This document shows, in pieces, positions 6,491-7,073 of a stretch of DNA of 7,073 nt. Source of the stretch: Pseudomonadota bacterium (GTDB lineage: Bacteria > Pseudomonadota > Alphaproteobacteria > Rhizobiales > Hyphomicrobiaceae); contig JAEVZQ010000205.1 in NCBI GenBank assembly GCA_023392135.1, forward strand, positions 1 through 7,073, read 5' to 3'. The notes below the pieces were generated by a model. It did no database searches and had not been told where the DNA came from. It was given only the letters and a program-made list of their open reading frames with translations. Made by a program: the position numbers and the translations under genes. Every line of letters starts with the position of its first letter. Position 1 is the stretch's first letter.

Positions 6491-7073
6491 TCCAGCCGGA
6501 GTGAAGCGCAACAGCTCTATATTGATCGATAGAAGGCGTTTCAACAGCATCCTGCTATCGGCGTCGGCGTTGGGGTTGTCCGGATATGTGCCCGCAGCCG
6601 CCCGCGACTTCGTCGAGCCGCCTTACCTCGAAGAAGCCGTCGCTGCAAAGAGGCTACCACCCCTCAGCGAGCGCATTCCGCATGTCCCACGGGTGATCGA
6701 TCTCGAGGGCATGGGCCGGAAGCCGGGTCGGTACGGCGGCGAGATCAGGATGCTCATGGGTGATCCGAAGGATGTACGCATGATCGTCGTGTACGGTTAT
6801 GCACGTCTGGTCGGATACGACGAAAGCCTGAACCTCGTACCCGACATTCTGGAGAAGTTCGAAGTCGAAGATGGCCGAATCTTCACACTTCGGCTCAGAC
6901 CCGGGCACCGCTGGTCCGATGGCAATCGCTTTACCGCAGAGGACTTCCGCTATTTTTGGGAAGATGTCGCTAATAATGAGAATCTGTCATTGACCGGCCC
7001 GCCGGCGGAAATGCTGGTGGATGGAAAGCCGCCGAAGTTCGAGGTTCTTGATTCGTCTGCCGTCCGCTACACG
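6483..7073 (+). CDS. ABC transporter family 5 substrate-binding protein (3' end outside window)
   Basis: The first 197 codons of a periplasmic binding protein of the SBP family 5 (DppA/OppA-like), which would capture the substrate for the importer powered by the preceding fused ATPase. Counting from GTG 6501, the N-terminus has a basic region, a run R11-R12-R13-F14, a hydrophobic stretch (SILLSASALGLSG) and an Ala-Ala-Ala site before RDF. This looks like a Tat signal with signal peptidase I cleavage; there is no lipobox Cys. Family hallmarks follow: a LPPLSERIP segment, GRYGGE, the ARLVGYDESLNLVPDILEKF block, and LRPGHRWSDGNRFTAEDF, the classic family 5 motif. No stop occurs before 7073, and full-length members usually have well over 500 residues. 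The start is GTG 6483 or 6501, overlapping or just following the ATPase stop. Peptides, opines or other small amines are possible ligands; the sequence does not decide. Confidence 0.92.
   Translation, partial: MRGPAGVKRNSSILIDRRRFNSILLSASALGLSGYVPAAARDFVEPPYLEEAVAAKRLPPLSERIPHVPRVIDLEGMGRKPGRYGGEIRMLMGDPKDVRMIVVYGYARLVGYDESLNLVPDILEKFEVEDGRIFTLRLRPGHRWSDGNRFTAEDFRYFWEDVANNENLSLTGPPAEMLVDGKPPKFEVLDSSAVRYT

Overview
The window reads as a piece of an alphaproteobacterial chromosome or large replicon, most likely from the Rhizobiales (Hyphomicrobiales). The reasons are high-GC coding sequence, several GTG starts, a family 5 solute-binding protein with a twin-arginine type signal, and a fused two-domain peptide-type ABC ATPase beside a DAO-family oxidoreductase. 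This assignment is an inference from gene content and style; there is no rRNA or other marker gene.

Layout. (1) At the left edge a small secreted protein with a degenerate EF-hand-like segment is read leftwards, and its 3' end lies outside the window. (2) A divergent spacer of about 200 bp follows. (3) Two rightward genes 34 bp apart form a likely operon: a FAD-dependent DAO-type oxidoreductase (601-1902) and a large PHP-like/DUF3604-like putative metallohydrolase (1937-4201). A hairpin plus T-run directly after the stop looks like their terminator. (4) A spacer of about 360 bp (4202-4560) holds that terminator, a second strong hairpin, two short dyads, a weak promoter-like pair and a possible 12-codon leader ORF. 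(5) A rightward transport operon starts at 4561 with a fused DppD-DppF type ATPase (641 aa). A family 5 periplasmic substrate-binding protein follows, its start overlapping the ATPase stop, and it runs off the right edge. The permease genes would be expected just downstream.

How the genes may work together. A peptide/opine/nickel (PepT) class importer brings in a small amine- or peptide-like molecule. The DAO enzyme could oxidise a C-N bond in it, and the PHP-like protein could hydrolyse another bond. The substrate cannot be read from the sequence. The most unusual item is the PHP-like protein: it keeps several histidines of the metal site, but two of the canonical motifs (HxH and DH) appear altered. 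No CRISPR array, tRNA, rRNA, insertion sequence, attachment site or replication origin was seen.
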